Assembly: GCF_003364265.1 (NCBI RefSeq)
Contig: NZ_NXLW01000001.1
Span: forward strand, 1-64,000
Direction of reading: 5' to 3'
From: Helicobacter aurati
GTDB taxonomy: Bacteria > Campylobacterota > Campylobacteria > Campylobacterales > Helicobacteraceae
DNA: 64,000 nucleotides
How positions within the stretch are numbered: position 1 is the stretch's first letter; each line of letters opens with the position of its first letter. The notes under the pieces are model-generated. The model searched no databases and was not told the DNA's origin. It saw only the letters and a program-made list of their open reading frames with translations. A program made the translations under genes and the position numbers. Positions 7,040 through 15,892 of the stretch are shown one piece after another.

Positions 7040-8413
7040 TTATAGAGAATCAACAATACCTTGCGCTTTCATCAGTAGCATCGAACGAGAATCTACGTTG
7101 CAACAAAGGTTTTCTGACATTGCAAAATAAAGAACTTGTTGTAAAACCGCGCCTACTTGTCGCTTATCAAATATTTGTTTTTCCCGCAACATCGTTACAA
7201 TATCATCACCTGTTATAGTGAGATCGCCTAACAAAAAGCATTCCCTACGTTCTATAATATCGCGATATATAGTCTCTATCTCCGACAAAGATTGTACTAA
7301 AACTTCTGCATTTTGTGCTTTTGCTAAAGCAATGTGAACTTGAATATATTGAGTAAAAATCACTTCGCCAACCCTGAATAACATTTCCTTGATTGCCATT
7401 CTTGTAAGTGGCAATGAATCTTGCTGCAACGCTACAAGAGCAAGTGTGTGGGAGAGTGTCTTTTTATCATAACGCATTCTTTTTAGTGCGGCAGCCACGT
7501 CTTCTTTTGAAAGACTATGAAAAAAAATTGCTAATCGAACGGATAAGACAAACGGAGCATATTGCAATGCTGACATATTGACTTGATACTGCGCAGAAGA
7601 TAGAGAAAGAATCTCGGGATAAATCACAGCAAAAACTTCTCTGTAACATAAAGCTATATCCGTAATATAGTCGCCAAGCAGCATGGCATTATATTCGGAC
7701 TGAATCCTCTCCTTAGCAATGGAGCAAAGATTGTCTTTATACATTCTAAGAGCTTCTTGTGTGTGAAATTCAATACAAAAATGAGGCTCTAAAACTGCGC
7801 TAAAACGTAAAGCTCTCATGATTCTTAGGGCATCTTCCTCAAACCTTTGTGCTGGATTGCCTACGCAAACAATTTGCCGCTGTTGGAGTGAACGAATCCC
7901 TCCATAATAATCACGAATCTGCATCGCGCAATGATAATACTCTTGTGGATTATCAAGGGCAAATATTTCATGATTTTTCAAAGAACAGGCAATCGCATTC
8001 ATGCGAAAATCTCTTCGCGCTAAATCCTTTCGTAAATCCGTAGTAAAAAAAACACTATCTGGTTTCCTTTTATCGCTATACTTCCCCTCTATTCGGTAAG
8101 TTGTTATCTCAATAACTTGTGCATTTTCACACAATAATGGCAAAATCCTCAAGGTACCATGCTGTATTCCAATGGGTATAACTTTAAAATACGAATCATA
8201 ACGGCTAAAAATCTCTAAAACCTTATTGGGTGTAGCACTTGTAGCAATATCCCAATCTTTTGGCAAAATAGACCTTTTTTGCAAGATTGCAGAGAGTATA
8301 TCACGTACGCATCCACCGACAAGACATGTCTCAAAACCATGTGAATCCAAAATTTGCAAAATACCTAACACAGGGCTAGGAAGTTTTATTACAACAGAAG
8401 AGGAGAGCAACAT
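7040..8413 (-). CDS. cca: CCA tRNA nucleotidyltransferase / poly(A) polymerase family
   Basis: A 457-residue class II nucleotidyltransferase that adds or repairs the 3' CCA of tRNAs. The head domain shows 'CLVGGCVRDILSAIL' and the metal-binding 'DWDIATSA' (DxD). It is followed by 'LARRDFRMNAIACSL' and the flexible-loop and ATP-binding helix 'RFEEDALRIMRALRFSAVL' at about residues 190-210. The C-terminal helical part is ordinary. The start at 8413 has no clear ribosome site. It heads the minus-strand run of genes, so it may supply the promoter used by the phase-variable operon. The gap to the next gene (6958) is about 80 bases, so an internal promoter there is also possible. tRNA genes in this window already encode CCA, so its role here would be repair. 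Confidence 0.9.
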   Translation of the reverse strand: MLLSSSVVIKLPSPVLGILQILDSHGFETCLVGGCVRDILSAILQKRSILPKDWDIATSATPNKVLEIFSRYDSYFKVIPIGIQHGTLRILPLLCENAQVIEITTYRIEGKYSDKRKPDSVFFTTDLRKDLARRDFRMNAIACSLKNHEIFALDNPQEYYHCAMQIRDYYGGIRSLQQRQIVCVGNPAQRFEEDALRIMRALRFSAVLEPHFCIEFHTQEALRMYKDNLCSIAKERIQSEYNAMLLGDYITDIALCYREVFAVIYPEILSLSSAQYQVNMSALQYAPFVLSVRLAIFFHSLSKEDVAAALKRMRYDKKTLSHTLALVALQQDSLPLTRMAIKEMLFRVGEVIFTQYIQVHIALAKAQNAEVLVQSLSEIETIYRDIIERRECFLLGDLTITGDDIVTMLREKQIFDKRQVGAVLQQVLYFAMSENLCCNVDSRSMLLMKAQGIVDSL

Positions 8414-8650
8414 AATGTTTGTATCGTTATCTTAGCTTTAAGGATTGTTGTGCTCTGATTTGTATATACGCGTTGCAATTTCACAAATCACAAAATATGT
8501 AACAAAACACTGCATAAACAATCTAAATAAATTCATCACAAGTACCACCAAATAATCCTTTATCATTCAAATAATACAGCAATAAACACAACAGGGATTT
8601 TCATAGAATCAAAACCAACACCAATCACTCTATAAAGAAACAAGGAGGAA

Positions 8651-8662
8651 TTTTGCTAAAAT
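8651..8662 (+). promoter_or_regulatory. Probable extended -10 promoter of the aryl-polyene-type cluster
   Basis: The stretch TTTTGCTAAAAT matches the extended -10 form (T-rich, TGC, TANAAT) seen elsewhere in this window. Transcription would start near 8669, about 15 bases before the chosen ATG at 8685, leaving a very short leader without a ribosome site. A strong AAGGAGGA at 8642-8649 lies upstream of this -10 and so could not be in that transcript. Confidence 0.5.
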
Positions 8663-8684
8663 TCTCTTGACATGTATTCTATCT

Positions 8685-9944
8685 ATGGATTCCAAAGTGA
8701 AAGAAATTGACGTATTAATAATCGGAGCAGGTCCTAGCGGTGCTATTGCAAGCGCGCTCTTACATAAACAAGGGAATCTTAAGATTCTTGTAGTTGAGAA
8801 AGAGCATTTTCCGCGATTTGTTATTGGCGAAAGTTTACTCCCTGTTTGTATGGAAATTTTAGAAGAAGCTGGGTTTCTAAAGGCTGTTAAACAATATGGC
8901 TTTCAATTTAAAAATGGCGCAGCTTTTAGTTTCAAAGACAAGTATCGCTACTTTAACTTCTGCGACAAGAGCGCGGCGGGATACGGAACAACTTTTCAAG
9001 TGCAAAGAGCAGATTTTGATGAATTACTAATCAATGAAGCAATCAAACAAGGGATTCTAGTGCTATTTGGAACAAGCGTACAACAAATAATATTCCCAGA
9101 AAATACAGAAGGAAAAGGAATACATGATGACTACGTGCAAGTCCAACTTAGCAACAAACAAACCATCAAAACAAAATTTATCCTTGATGCAAGCGGATAT
9201 GGTAGAGTCATTGCACGGTTGCTTAACCTAGAAACACCATCAAATCTCTCCACAAGAAAGGCTTATTTCACACATATACAAGACAATATCACTGAACCAC
9301 TCTATGACAGAAATAAGATTCTTATCACTACCCACCCAGAAAACCATGAAATATGGTCTTGGCTCATTCCTTTTTCAAATGGAAGATGTAGCATTGGTGT
9401 TGTGGGCTCTCCGCAACTACTTGACAAAGATAATCACACGTTTACGGCAGAAAAGATTCTGAAAAAATATATTTATCATGCCCCTTTACTCAAAAGACTA
9501 TTGAGTCGTGCAACTTGGGACATGCCTGTGCAAAATATCAGCGCGTATTCCAAAAATATCAAACGATTCTATGGCGAAAGATTTATAATACTGGGTAACG
9601 CAGGAGAGTTTTTAGATCCAGTATTTAGCTCTGGTGTCGCTATTGCAATGTATTCTGCAAGATTGGCGAGCGCGTTGACTATAAAAATTTTTAATAATGA
9701 AATAATCAATTTAGAAAAAGAATACACAAAGCCACTTATGCTTGGAATCAATACCTTTAGAGCCTATATACAAAGCTGGTATGACGGAAGCTTACAACGT
9801 ATCATTTACACACAAAATGAAAACTACGAAGTTAAAAGACAAATGGGCTCTATCCTCGCTGGTTATGTATGGGACATAAATAATCCATATATAACCAAAT
9901 CTCAATCATCATTACAAATATTGGAACAATATTGCAAAAAATAA
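8685..9944 (+). CDS. FAD-dependent oxidoreductase of the flavin-halogenase superfamily, first gene of the polyene cluster
   Basis: The start is taken as ATG 8685 (419 residues); a TTG at 8667 is in frame too. The dinucleotide fold 'VLIIGAGPSGAIASALL' is at residues 10-26, followed by 'HFPRFVIGESLLP' (the GES-x-x-P motif), 'WSWLIPF' near residue 224 matching the WxWxIP signature of flavin-dependent halogenases, and 'GNAGEFLDPVFSSGVAIAM', the FAD-ribityl motif of that superfamily. Related flavoproteins without halogenating activity (geranylgeranyl reductase-like, polyene desaturases) share part of this. In the cluster it may oxidise or halogenate the aryl head or the polyene. No flavin reductase gene is adjacent. 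Its stop overlaps the next frame. Confidence 0.75.
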   Translation: MDSKVKEIDVLIIGAGPSGAIASALLHKQGNLKILVVEKEHFPRFVIGESLLPVCMEILEEAGFLKAVKQYGFQFKNGAAFSFKDKYRYFNFCDKSAAGYGTTFQVQRADFDELLINEAIKQGILVLFGTSVQQIIFPENTEGKGIHDDYVQVQLSNKQTIKTKFILDASGYGRVIARLLNLETPSNLSTRKAYFTHIQDNITEPLYDRNKILITTHPENHEIWSWLIPFSNGRCSIGVVGSPQLLDKDNHTFTAEKILKKYIYHAPLLKRLLSRATWDMPVQNISAYSKNIKRFYGERFIILGNAGEFLDPVFSSGVAIAMYSARLASALTIKIFNNEIINLEKEYTKPLMLGINTFRAYIQSWYDGSLQRIIYTQNENYEVKRQMGSILAGYVWDINNPYITKSQSSLQILEQYCKK

Positions 9945-10447
9945 TTCATATATTACGCGGGATAGCCCATTACTATTCCTTAACATTTGTAATATTCCCT
10001 ACGCGCCCTAAACATTACCTTTTGTTATCGCAAAGTTCAAAAAAGATTACACAAGCTTGTGTAATCTTTTGCTACATTGCATTGTGCTACATGGGATGTG
10101 CAACACATTATCCTGATTATTCCAAAAAAGAAGCTTTGCCTTTTACACACAAGACTTTTACACTAGAAGTACGAGAAAACAAGAATATACAAACACAAAT
10201 TCTACACATCTTTCATCAAGATAAAACTTATATTTTTGCTCTTTTTGACTTGCTTGGCACACCTCTTGCCCTTAAGGAATTTAAACAGGGAAAATTTATA
10301 AATAAAAAATTTTTACCACCAAAACAATATTACAATATACTTTTTTTGAGTATCCTTACACTTATAGAAAAACAGAAAAAAGAAGAAATAATATCCTTGA
10401 AGAATATTACAATTAAGGTACAAGAAATTGAGAATCTACATGAGTAA
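9932..10447 (+). CDS. DUF3261-type lipoprotein (ApeN-like)
   Basis: A TTG start at 9932 gives 171 residues and overlaps the preceding gene by 13 bases, with GGAAC upstream. The N-terminus before the hydrophobic segment is unusually long for a signal peptide. A start at TTG 10022, giving the n-region 'SSKKITQ' before 'ACVIFCYIALCYMGC', looks more natural, so the start is uncertain. A lipid-attachment Cys within 'YMGCATHY' is plausible though the -3 residue is Tyr. The body with 'KTYIFALFDLLGTPLALKEF' and 'PPKQYYNILFLSILTLIEK' matches the small DUF3261 lipoproteins found in aryl-polyene clusters, thought to help move the product to the outer membrane. A perfect palindrome lies in its 5' part. 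Confidence 0.7.
   Translation: MQKIIHILRGIAHYYSLTFVIFPTRPKHYLLLSQSSKKITQACVIFCYIALCYMGCATHYPDYSKKEALPFTHKTFTLEVRENKNIQTQILHIFHQDKTYIFALFDLLGTPLALKEFKQGKFINKKFLPPKQYYNILFLSILTLIEKQKKEEIISLKNITIKVQEIENLHE
10041..10070. repeat. Perfect 30-bp palindrome within the 5' part of the DUF3261 gene
   Basis: AAAAGATTACACAAG is followed immediately by its exact reverse complement, ending in TTTT. In RNA it can form a 13-bp stem with a four-base AGCU loop and a short U tail on either strand. It encodes KKITQACVIF at the signal-peptide position. It could be a protein-binding operator, an attenuator-like hairpin or a weak bidirectional terminator. Confidence 0.85.
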
Positions 10448-11699
10448 TCCATCTCTTGTTTGCAGCGCGGGAACAACTACTTATGAAGTCATGAAAAATC
10501 TACTAGCAGGTAAAAGATTCTTACAAGTCTGCAGACAATACAGCACGAAATGTTATTGCTTAGGCAAAATTACAACATTGCAATCGTTACCACGAGATAC
10601 TCCTATTTTCCTCCAAACACGTACCAATAGAATTTTATTCACTGCACTCCATGCAATCAAAGAGATGATCTATACATTGCGTAAAGAATGCAAACGAGCG
10701 AGATGGGGGATAGTTATTGGCAATACAACAACAGGCATAGGAGAAAATTATACAGCTATCCAATCTCACTATGATTCTACAAAACCAAACGCAGAGCAAA
10801 CATTCGTTACGACATCACAAGCCTCTAAAGATTCTACGAAATTCACTTACAACAAAGGACGAAATGCTCTGTATAATCCTTGTTTTTTTCTGAATCAATA
10901 CTTGAATTTACAAGCATTAAATTTTGGAGTATCAAGTGCTTGTACTTCGGGCGCAAAGGCACTTATACAGGCATCAAGATTGCTGAAATGCGAGCTTTGC
11001 GATATAGTTATTGCTGGTGGAGTAGATAGTCTTAACGCGCTTACAATCAATGGTTTTGCGGCACTTGATATTCTTAGTCAGAATCCTAGCGAGCCTTTTA
11101 GCGAAAGCAAAGGAATTAATATTGGCGAAGGTGCTGGGCTTTTTCTCCTAATACATCAGAATCTTTATAAACAACTCTCAAGCAATCTCAAACAAAAATT
11201 TCTTGTCGAATTACAAGGCTATGCAAGCAATAATGACGCCTTTCATATTACCAACCCAAAATTAGACAATAAAAAATTTCAAGCAATAATTGATTCACTT
11301 CTTCAAAGCTCTGGTTTGCAAGCCCAAGACATTGATTATATTAACCTACACGGAACAGGCACACAAGCAAATGATTCTATGGAATCAGAACTCCTTTCTC
11401 AATCTTTTGCCAATACTCCTTGCAGCACAATTAAACCTATGATAGGTCATACGTTGGGGGCATCTGGAGCTATTGAAGCTGGTGTTTGCGCCATGCTTAT
11501 TATAGAAAGCCTAAAAAACAAAGATGGTAAGACTTTTTTACCTCCACACATTGCTAACACAAAAGCCTCTCTGCCGACTATGCTTAACTTCGCCAATAAC
11601 ACACAAAAAATTACAGTAAAACACACACTTTCTACTTCCTTTGCGTTCGGGGGGGATAATAGTATTTTACTAATAAGTGCTTCTAATGAGGAACAATAG
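10440..11699 (+). CDS. Beta-ketoacyl-ACP synthase (ApeO-like) of the polyene cluster
   Basis: The start is ATG 10440 (MSNPSLV), overlapping the previous stop by eight bases; 419 residues. The thiolase-fold triad is intact: Cys in 'SSACTSGAKAL' at about residue 168, His in 'NLHGTGTQANDSMES' at about 304 and His in 'KPMIGHTLGASGAIEAG' at about 337. 'FAFGGDNSILLI' is the glycine-rich C-terminal loop. It performs decarboxylative Claisen condensation of malonyl-ACP onto the growing chain. Aryl-polyene systems carry two or more active ketosynthases plus an inactive chain-length factor, all found here. By position after the DUF3261 lipoprotein and before a dehydratase it corresponds to ApeO. Stop TAG overlaps the GTG of the next gene. 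Confidence 0.9.
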   Translation: MSNPSLVCSAGTTTYEVMKNLLAGKRFLQVCRQYSTKCYCLGKITTLQSLPRDTPIFLQTRTNRILFTALHAIKEMIYTLRKECKRARWGIVIGNTTTGIGENYTAIQSHYDSTKPNAEQTFVTTSQASKDSTKFTYNKGRNALYNPCFFLNQYLNLQALNFGVSSACTSGAKALIQASRLLKCELCDIVIAGGVDSLNALTINGFAALDILSQNPSEPFSESKGINIGEGAGLFLLIHQNLYKQLSSNLKQKFLVELQGYASNNDAFHITNPKLDNKKFQAIIDSLLQSSGLQAQDIDYINLHGTGTQANDSMESELLSQSFANTPCSTIKPMIGHTLGASGAIEAGVCAMLIIESLKNKDGKTFLPPHIANTKASLPTMLNFANNTQKITVKHTLSTSFAFGGDNSILLISASNEEQ

Positions 11700-12229
11700 T
11701 GTCAAGCGATTTCAAACAGGGCATCAAAGAAAGAACTATTAAGAATCTTTTACCGCATAGTGGAGAGATGATTCTTATCCATTCTGTATTGCAATATGAT
11801 ACGCAGTCGATTTGGACAAAAACGCATATCACACAGGATAATGTGTTTCTGCAAAATGGAACATTCGCTATGTATCAAGGCATAGAGCTTATGGCGCAAA
11901 GTCTTGGAATCTTGCGAGGCTTGCTTGCTACCAATCAAAGCTCAAAGCTTGGTTTCATATTGGGTATTCGTAATTTCGTAATGTATCGGCACACGGCGCA
12001 CATCGGCGACACGCTTATAACAAAAGCAAATCTCTCTTTGCAAGATGCAAACGGTTTTGGCGTGTATGAATGTGAGATTTTTTGCGAAAAGATACGTAAT
12101 GCACAGATTCAAGATTCGCCCGTCTCCTTTCATCAGAATCTTGAACTTGCTGCAAAAGCAAAACTTAGTATTCTTAATCCAAACGAAGAATTTATAGAGC
12201 AAAAGCTCTACGATACAGAAGTTCGTTAA
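11699..12229 (+). CDS. Hot-dog fold 3-hydroxyacyl-ACP dehydratase (ApeP-like)
   Basis: A GTG start at 11699 overlaps the ketosynthase stop by one base. The 176 residues begin with 'IKNLLPHSGEMILIHSVLQY', where the 'L-P-H-x-G-x-M' block holds the catalytic His of this FabZ-related family. 'YQGIELMAQSLGILRGLL' is the central hot-dog helix carrying the acidic active-site residue (Glu). 'LGFILGIRNFVMY' follows. It removes water from the 3-hydroxyacyl-ACP made by the ketoreductase next door, giving the conjugated double bonds. The second dehydratase of the cluster is fused to the ligase at 17038. Confidence 0.85.
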   Translation: MSSDFKQGIKERTIKNLLPHSGEMILIHSVLQYDTQSIWTKTHITQDNVFLQNGTFAMYQGIELMAQSLGILRGLLATNQSSKLGFILGIRNFVMYRHTAHIGDTLITKANLSLQDANGFGVYECEIFCEKIRNAQIQDSPVSFHQNLELAAKAKLSILNPNEEFIEQKLYDTEVR

Positions 12230-12308
12230 CAACGATAGCGAGCTTCTCTACAAGATTGGCACATTTTCAGAGTCAAATCACATGAGATTCTAAATATCAA
12301 GGCGCAAT

Positions 12309-13040
12309 ATGATAGAAACAAGACGCAAAGTTTTCATTACAGGTTCATCACGTGGAATCGGTGCCGCTATTGCTAAGAAATTACATGCGAGCGGCTATGA
12401 AGTTATACTACATGGCAGAACAGATTCTTACGCACTGCAATCCCTATGCTTAGAGCTGCAAGCCAAAAAACTCATCTTTGATATTGCCAACACAGCACAA
12501 TGTCAAGAAGTCCTTAAAGAATTTATGACAAACCTCAATAATCATTCGCAAACACTCTATGGAATCGTACTGAATGCGGGTATCACTCACGATAATACTT
12601 TTGTCGCATTAGAGGAGCAAGATTGGAAAAATGTCATTGAGACTAACCTCAACGGATTTTACAATGTCTTGCAACCCTGCTTAATGCCAATGATTCGTAA
12701 AAAACAAGGACGTATAATTGTTATGAGCTCTGTTTCTGGTATTATTGGCAATAGAGGGCAAAGCAATTACAGCGCGAGCAAAGCAGGGCTTATTGGAGCA
12801 GCAAAATCGCTAGCTATTGAGCTTGCAAGTCGCAATATCACAGTTAACGTTATAGCTCCGGGTCTGATTAAAACTGATATGACAAACAGCAACCTGCCCG
12901 TAGATGAAATTCTACGACTCATTCCTGCAAAACGATTCGGACGTGCAGAAGAAGTATCGCCACTCGTAGAATTTTTACTTAGTGATGCGGCAAGCTATAT
13001 TACTAAACAAGTTATCGGTGTCAATGGAGGATTGTGTTGA
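12309..13040 (+). CDS. 3-ketoacyl-ACP reductase (FabG/ApeQ-like)
   Basis: A 243-residue SDR, ATG at 12309 with AAGGCGCAAT upstream. 'VFITGSSRGIGAAIAKKL' is the NADPH loop. 'LNAGITHDN' is the NAG motif, 'VMSSVSGIIGNRGQSNYSASKAGLIGAAKSLA' contains the Ser-Tyr-Lys catalytic triad, and 'VIAPGLIKTDM' and 'VNGGLC' are typical of FabG. It reduces the beta-keto group on the cluster ACP. A 79-base gap separates it from the dehydratase; no hairpin was seen there. It overlaps the next ketosynthase by seven bases. Confidence 0.9.
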   Translation: MIETRRKVFITGSSRGIGAAIAKKLHASGYEVILHGRTDSYALQSLCLELQAKKLIFDIANTAQCQEVLKEFMTNLNNHSQTLYGIVLNAGITHDNTFVALEEQDWKNVIETNLNGFYNVLQPCLMPMIRKKQGRIIVMSSVSGIIGNRGQSNYSASKAGLIGAAKSLAIELASRNITVNVIAPGLIKTDMTNSNLPVDEILRLIPAKRFGRAEEVSPLVEFLLSDAASYITKQVIGVNGGLC

Positions 13041-14251
13041 GAGTTTTTGTAAGCGGGTATGGAATGGTAACTGCATTTGGAAAATCATGGGCAGATCTTC
13101 GGCATGGATTCATACAGAAACAAAATGCAGTACAACTCATACCCGAATGGAAGCAATATGAGAATCTAACTTGCTATCTCGCTGCCCCGATTCTTAACTA
13201 CGTTCCGCCAAGTGAATGGAGCAGAAAACAAAAACGAAGTCTCGGTAAAGTAGCGCAATATAGTGTAGAAGCCGCTGGTTTAGCCTTGCAAAGCGCAAAT
13301 CTGCTAGGAGATTCTAGTTTGCAAGATGGGCGAACTGGTGTTGCAAGTGGTTCGAGCACAGGAAGCACTGATGCAACTTTGCAGCTCGCAAAGCTCTTCT
13401 TAGGACTCCCCAATACTTGCAACGCGAATACTTATATTAAATACATGCCACATACCACAGCTGCAAACATTGCCCTTTTCTATTCGCTAAAAGGACGTAT
13501 TATCCCTACCTCATCTGCTTGCACTTCCGCTTCACACGCTATCGGCTATGCCTATGAAGCAATCCAATCAGGCAAAATAGATATAATGATTGCGGGAGGA
13601 GCAGAGGAGCTATGTCCAAGCGAAGCCTATACTTTTAACTTCCTCTATGCAGCTAGTCAAAAAAACGATACTCCTAAGCTCACTCCCGCGCCCTTTGATG
13701 AACATCGAGATGGCTTAGTCGTAGGAGAAGGGGCAGGATATTTGATTTTAGAGAGTGAAGCAAGTATTCAAAGACGAAAAGTTGCGCCTTTAGCGGAAAT
13801 TGTAGGCTTTGGTTCTACATGCGATGGTGCACATATCACGCGTCCGCAAAGCGAAACGATGAAGCAAAGCATGATTCTAGCTCTAAAAGATGCAAATTTA
13901 CAAAGCAACAAAATACAATACGTCAATGCGCATGCTACGGCAACAAAATGGGGAGATATTACAGAATCTCTTGCGACACAGGCAGTCTTTGGAGACAAGA
14001 TACACATTAGCTCATTAAAAAGCTACTTAGGGCATACGCTTGGTGCTTGCGGTGGGATTGAAAGTATCGCATGTATCGCAATGATGAATGAAGAAAGATT
14101 TTTCCCAACGATTAATCTTAAGCAAATAGATAAAGAATGCGCGAAGTTACGTTATCTCACAGATGAAATACATTTAAAAACAGACTATGTAATGAATAAT
14201 AATTTTGCTTTTGGTGGAATAAATACTTCTCTTATTTTTAAAAAAACGTAA
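13034..14251 (+). CDS. Beta-ketoacyl-ACP synthase (ApeR-like) of the polyene cluster
   Basis: The start is GTG 13034 (or TTG 13037) inside the previous gene, with GGAGG upstream; 405 residues. The active site is complete: Cys163 in 'PTSSACTSASHAI', His300 in 'YVNAHATATKWGDITES' and His334 in 'KSYLGHTLGACGGIES'. The glycine-rich 'NFAFGGINTSL' ends the fold. It is clearly different from the ketosynthase at 10440. In studied aryl-polyene systems ApeR is a separate KS thought to act in initiation or priming, while ApeO pairs with the chain-length factor. That split of roles is inference here. Confidence 0.9.
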   Translation: MLRVFVSGYGMVTAFGKSWADLRHGFIQKQNAVQLIPEWKQYENLTCYLAAPILNYVPPSEWSRKQKRSLGKVAQYSVEAAGLALQSANLLGDSSLQDGRTGVASGSSTGSTDATLQLAKLFLGLPNTCNANTYIKYMPHTTAANIALFYSLKGRIIPTSSACTSASHAIGYAYEAIQSGKIDIMIAGGAEELCPSEAYTFNFLYAASQKNDTPKLTPAPFDEHRDGLVVGEGAGYLILESEASIQRRKVAPLAEIVGFGSTCDGAHITRPQSETMKQSMILALKDANLQSNKIQYVNAHATATKWGDITESLATQAVFGDKIHISSLKSYLGHTLGACGGIESIACIAMMNEERFFPTINLKQIDKECAKLRYLTDEIHLKTDYVMNNNFAFGGINTSLIFKKT

Positions 14252-14313
14252 TATTCTATGAAAGATGGCTAATAAAGTAACAAAATTTCTATTCGCTATT
14301 ACGGGAGAATGTC

Positions 14314-15117
14314 ATGAGAGAATCTTCTGAACAAACAAATAGCTTTGTTCTTAATATCTTGCAGCATGAGAGCATTATCGCTCCGCATTTTGATAAGGCA
14401 CTTTATGATAATTGCATAGAATCTACAATTCTAGAAAATTACAAACAAGATTTTGACTTAGCGCATATCCCTGCATTAGAACGACGTAGATTAAATAACG
14501 CCGCTAAGTGCGCTTTCACTCTCCTGCCAAGATTTCAGCACATACAAAAGCCCCTTATTGTTTTTCACTCTCCAACAGGAGAAATTAATCGCTGTTTTGC
14601 CATGTTACATTCTCTCGCAAAAGAGAATCTCGTCTCTCCTACAACTTTCTCACTCTCAGTACTCAATGCCACTCCGGCACTTGTTGCCATAGCAACACAA
14701 AACTACAATGAAATTACTGCTATCTCGAGTAACTGCCTAGAATACGCCCTACTAAATGCCTATATCACACTATGTGATTATCAATCCAACCATAGCTTTC
14801 CCAATCAAGAAGCCCTTATTCTTAGCTATTATGAAAAACTCAATACCACACTGCCAAACACCGATGCAACTTCACAACATACCTCTGAATCCTATTTCAT
14901 GACTATTTTGCATATCGCGCTTGCCAATCACCCAAATAGTATGTTAAATTGTACGATTAGTTATGAGCAATCTAAACAATGCCACAAGCTCTTTCCTGAA
15001 ATGCTTAGCGAATTATCCTTTTTGATTGCATTACATAATAGCAAACATAGCGCGCTTCCTATGGCTTATCAAATCGATGATGGCAATCTTTTATGGAATC
15101 ATGAGCTGATTCATTGA
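14314..15117 (+). CDS. Beta-ketoacyl synthase chain-length factor (ApeC-like)
   Basis: 267 residues; ATG at 14314 with GGGAGAATGTC upstream. The core 'FHSPTGEINRCFAMLHSLAKENLVSPTTFSLSVLNATPALVAIA' is the characteristic stretch of the truncated Ketoacyl-synt_2 family, in which the active-site Cys region is replaced by 'SLSVLNATP'. No Cys-His-His triad is present. Such proteins form a heterodimer with the active ketosynthase and set polyene length. Its presence separates this cluster from ordinary fatty-acid synthesis. It lies 62 bases after the ApeR-like gene. Confidence 0.85.
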   Translation: MRESSEQTNSFVLNILQHESIIAPHFDKALYDNCIESTILENYKQDFDLAHIPALERRRLNNAAKCAFTLLPRFQHIQKPLIVFHSPTGEINRCFAMLHSLAKENLVSPTTFSLSVLNATPALVAIATQNYNEITAISSNCLEYALLNAYITLCDYQSNHSFPNQEALILSYYEKLNTTLPNTDATSQHTSESYFMTILHIALANHPNSMLNCTISYEQSKQCHKLFPEMLSELSFLIALHNSKHSALPMAYQIDDGNLLWNHELIH

Positions 15118-15136
15118 TTCACTGCAAGGATACACA

Positions 15137-15892
15137 TTGCGCAAGATAATACAAAGCCTATCTATTGGAGTATTTTTCGCTCTTTTTGGCATACTCTGTC
15201 TGCTTGGTAATTGTATTTTTATCCCTATTATGCTTTGTAGATTGCATAAAATACAAGGGATACAGAATCTATGTAGGGATTTAGTACATTATTCATGGAA
15301 ATTCTTTCTCTATCTCTGTCAATCATTAAAGATTCTGCATTATGAATTGCGGAACTTTGAGAATCTTATTGGTAAGCCACGTATCGGGGATTCTAGAATC
15401 ATTATTGCTAATCATCCTTCATTGCTCGATGTTGTTTTGCTGCTTGCGACAATCAGAAGAGTAAATTGTATCGTCAAAAACGATTTGCGTAAAAACATCT
15501 TTTTATTTGCGGCTATTGCAACAAGCGGTTATATTGCTAATGGCAATCAAGAAAAGCTCTTGGAGCAGAGTATTAAAGTTCTAGCAAATGGTGAAAGTCT
15601 GCTAATTTTCCCCGAAGGTACAAGGACGCAAGAGCAAATCATTTTCCATAAGGCAGCCTCCTATATTGCAATTGCTAGCGCAAAAAAACTTACTCCAATT
15701 TTCATCAAAATGCAGCCTAAAAGCTTACAAAAGGACTCTAAATGGTATAATACGGCAAAAAATATTCACTATCAACTCATTGCGAACAATGATATTTTTT
15801 TGCAAGATTTTTATAGCGATATGACCAATCCTTTGCGTGTACGTAAGTTACACAATTATCTCACACAACTCTACCAAAAGGAATTTTTATGA
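15137..15892 (+). CDS. PlsC-type 1-acylglycerol-phosphate-like acyltransferase (ApeD-like)
   Basis: A TTG start at 15137 with AAGGATACACA upstream; 251 residues. One N-terminal membrane segment (about residues 8-32, 'SIGVFFALFGILCLLGNCIFIPIML') is followed by 'IIIANHPSLLDVVLL', the NHxxxxD catalytic motif, and 'LLIFPEGTRTQ', the PEGTR substrate motif. It probably transfers an acyl group, possibly the polyene, from ACP to a glycerol- or sugar-lipid in the inner membrane. Stop overlaps the ATG of the first ACP. Confidence 0.85.
   Translation: MRKIIQSLSIGVFFALFGILCLLGNCIFIPIMLCRLHKIQGIQNLCRDLVHYSWKFFLYLCQSLKILHYELRNFENLIGKPRIGDSRIIIANHPSLLDVVLLLATIRRVNCIVKNDLRKNIFLFAAIATSGYIANGNQEKLLEQSIKVLANGESLLIFPEGTRTQEQIIFHKAASYIAIASAKKLTPIFIKMQPKSLQKDSKWYNTAKNIHYQLIANNDIFLQDFYSDMTNPLRVRKLHNYLTQLYQKEFL

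Noticed and set aside
8642-8669. A five-codon ORF after AAGGAGGA before the polyene cluster (TTG at 8653)
   Set aside because: It stops after five codons and overlaps the predicted -10 box; kept only as an unexplained ribosome-site-like sequence.
13198-14010. Long antisense and off-frame ORFs opposite the ketosynthase
   Set aside because: They lack ribosome sites, overlap a strongly conserved enzyme completely and show no domain.
10440-14251. The ketosynthase/reductase genes as the ordinary fatty-acid (fab) operon
   Set aside because: A chain-length factor, two ACPs, ApeJ-type fusion, LolA-like carrier and MMPL exporter in the same run are not part of fatty-acid synthesis.
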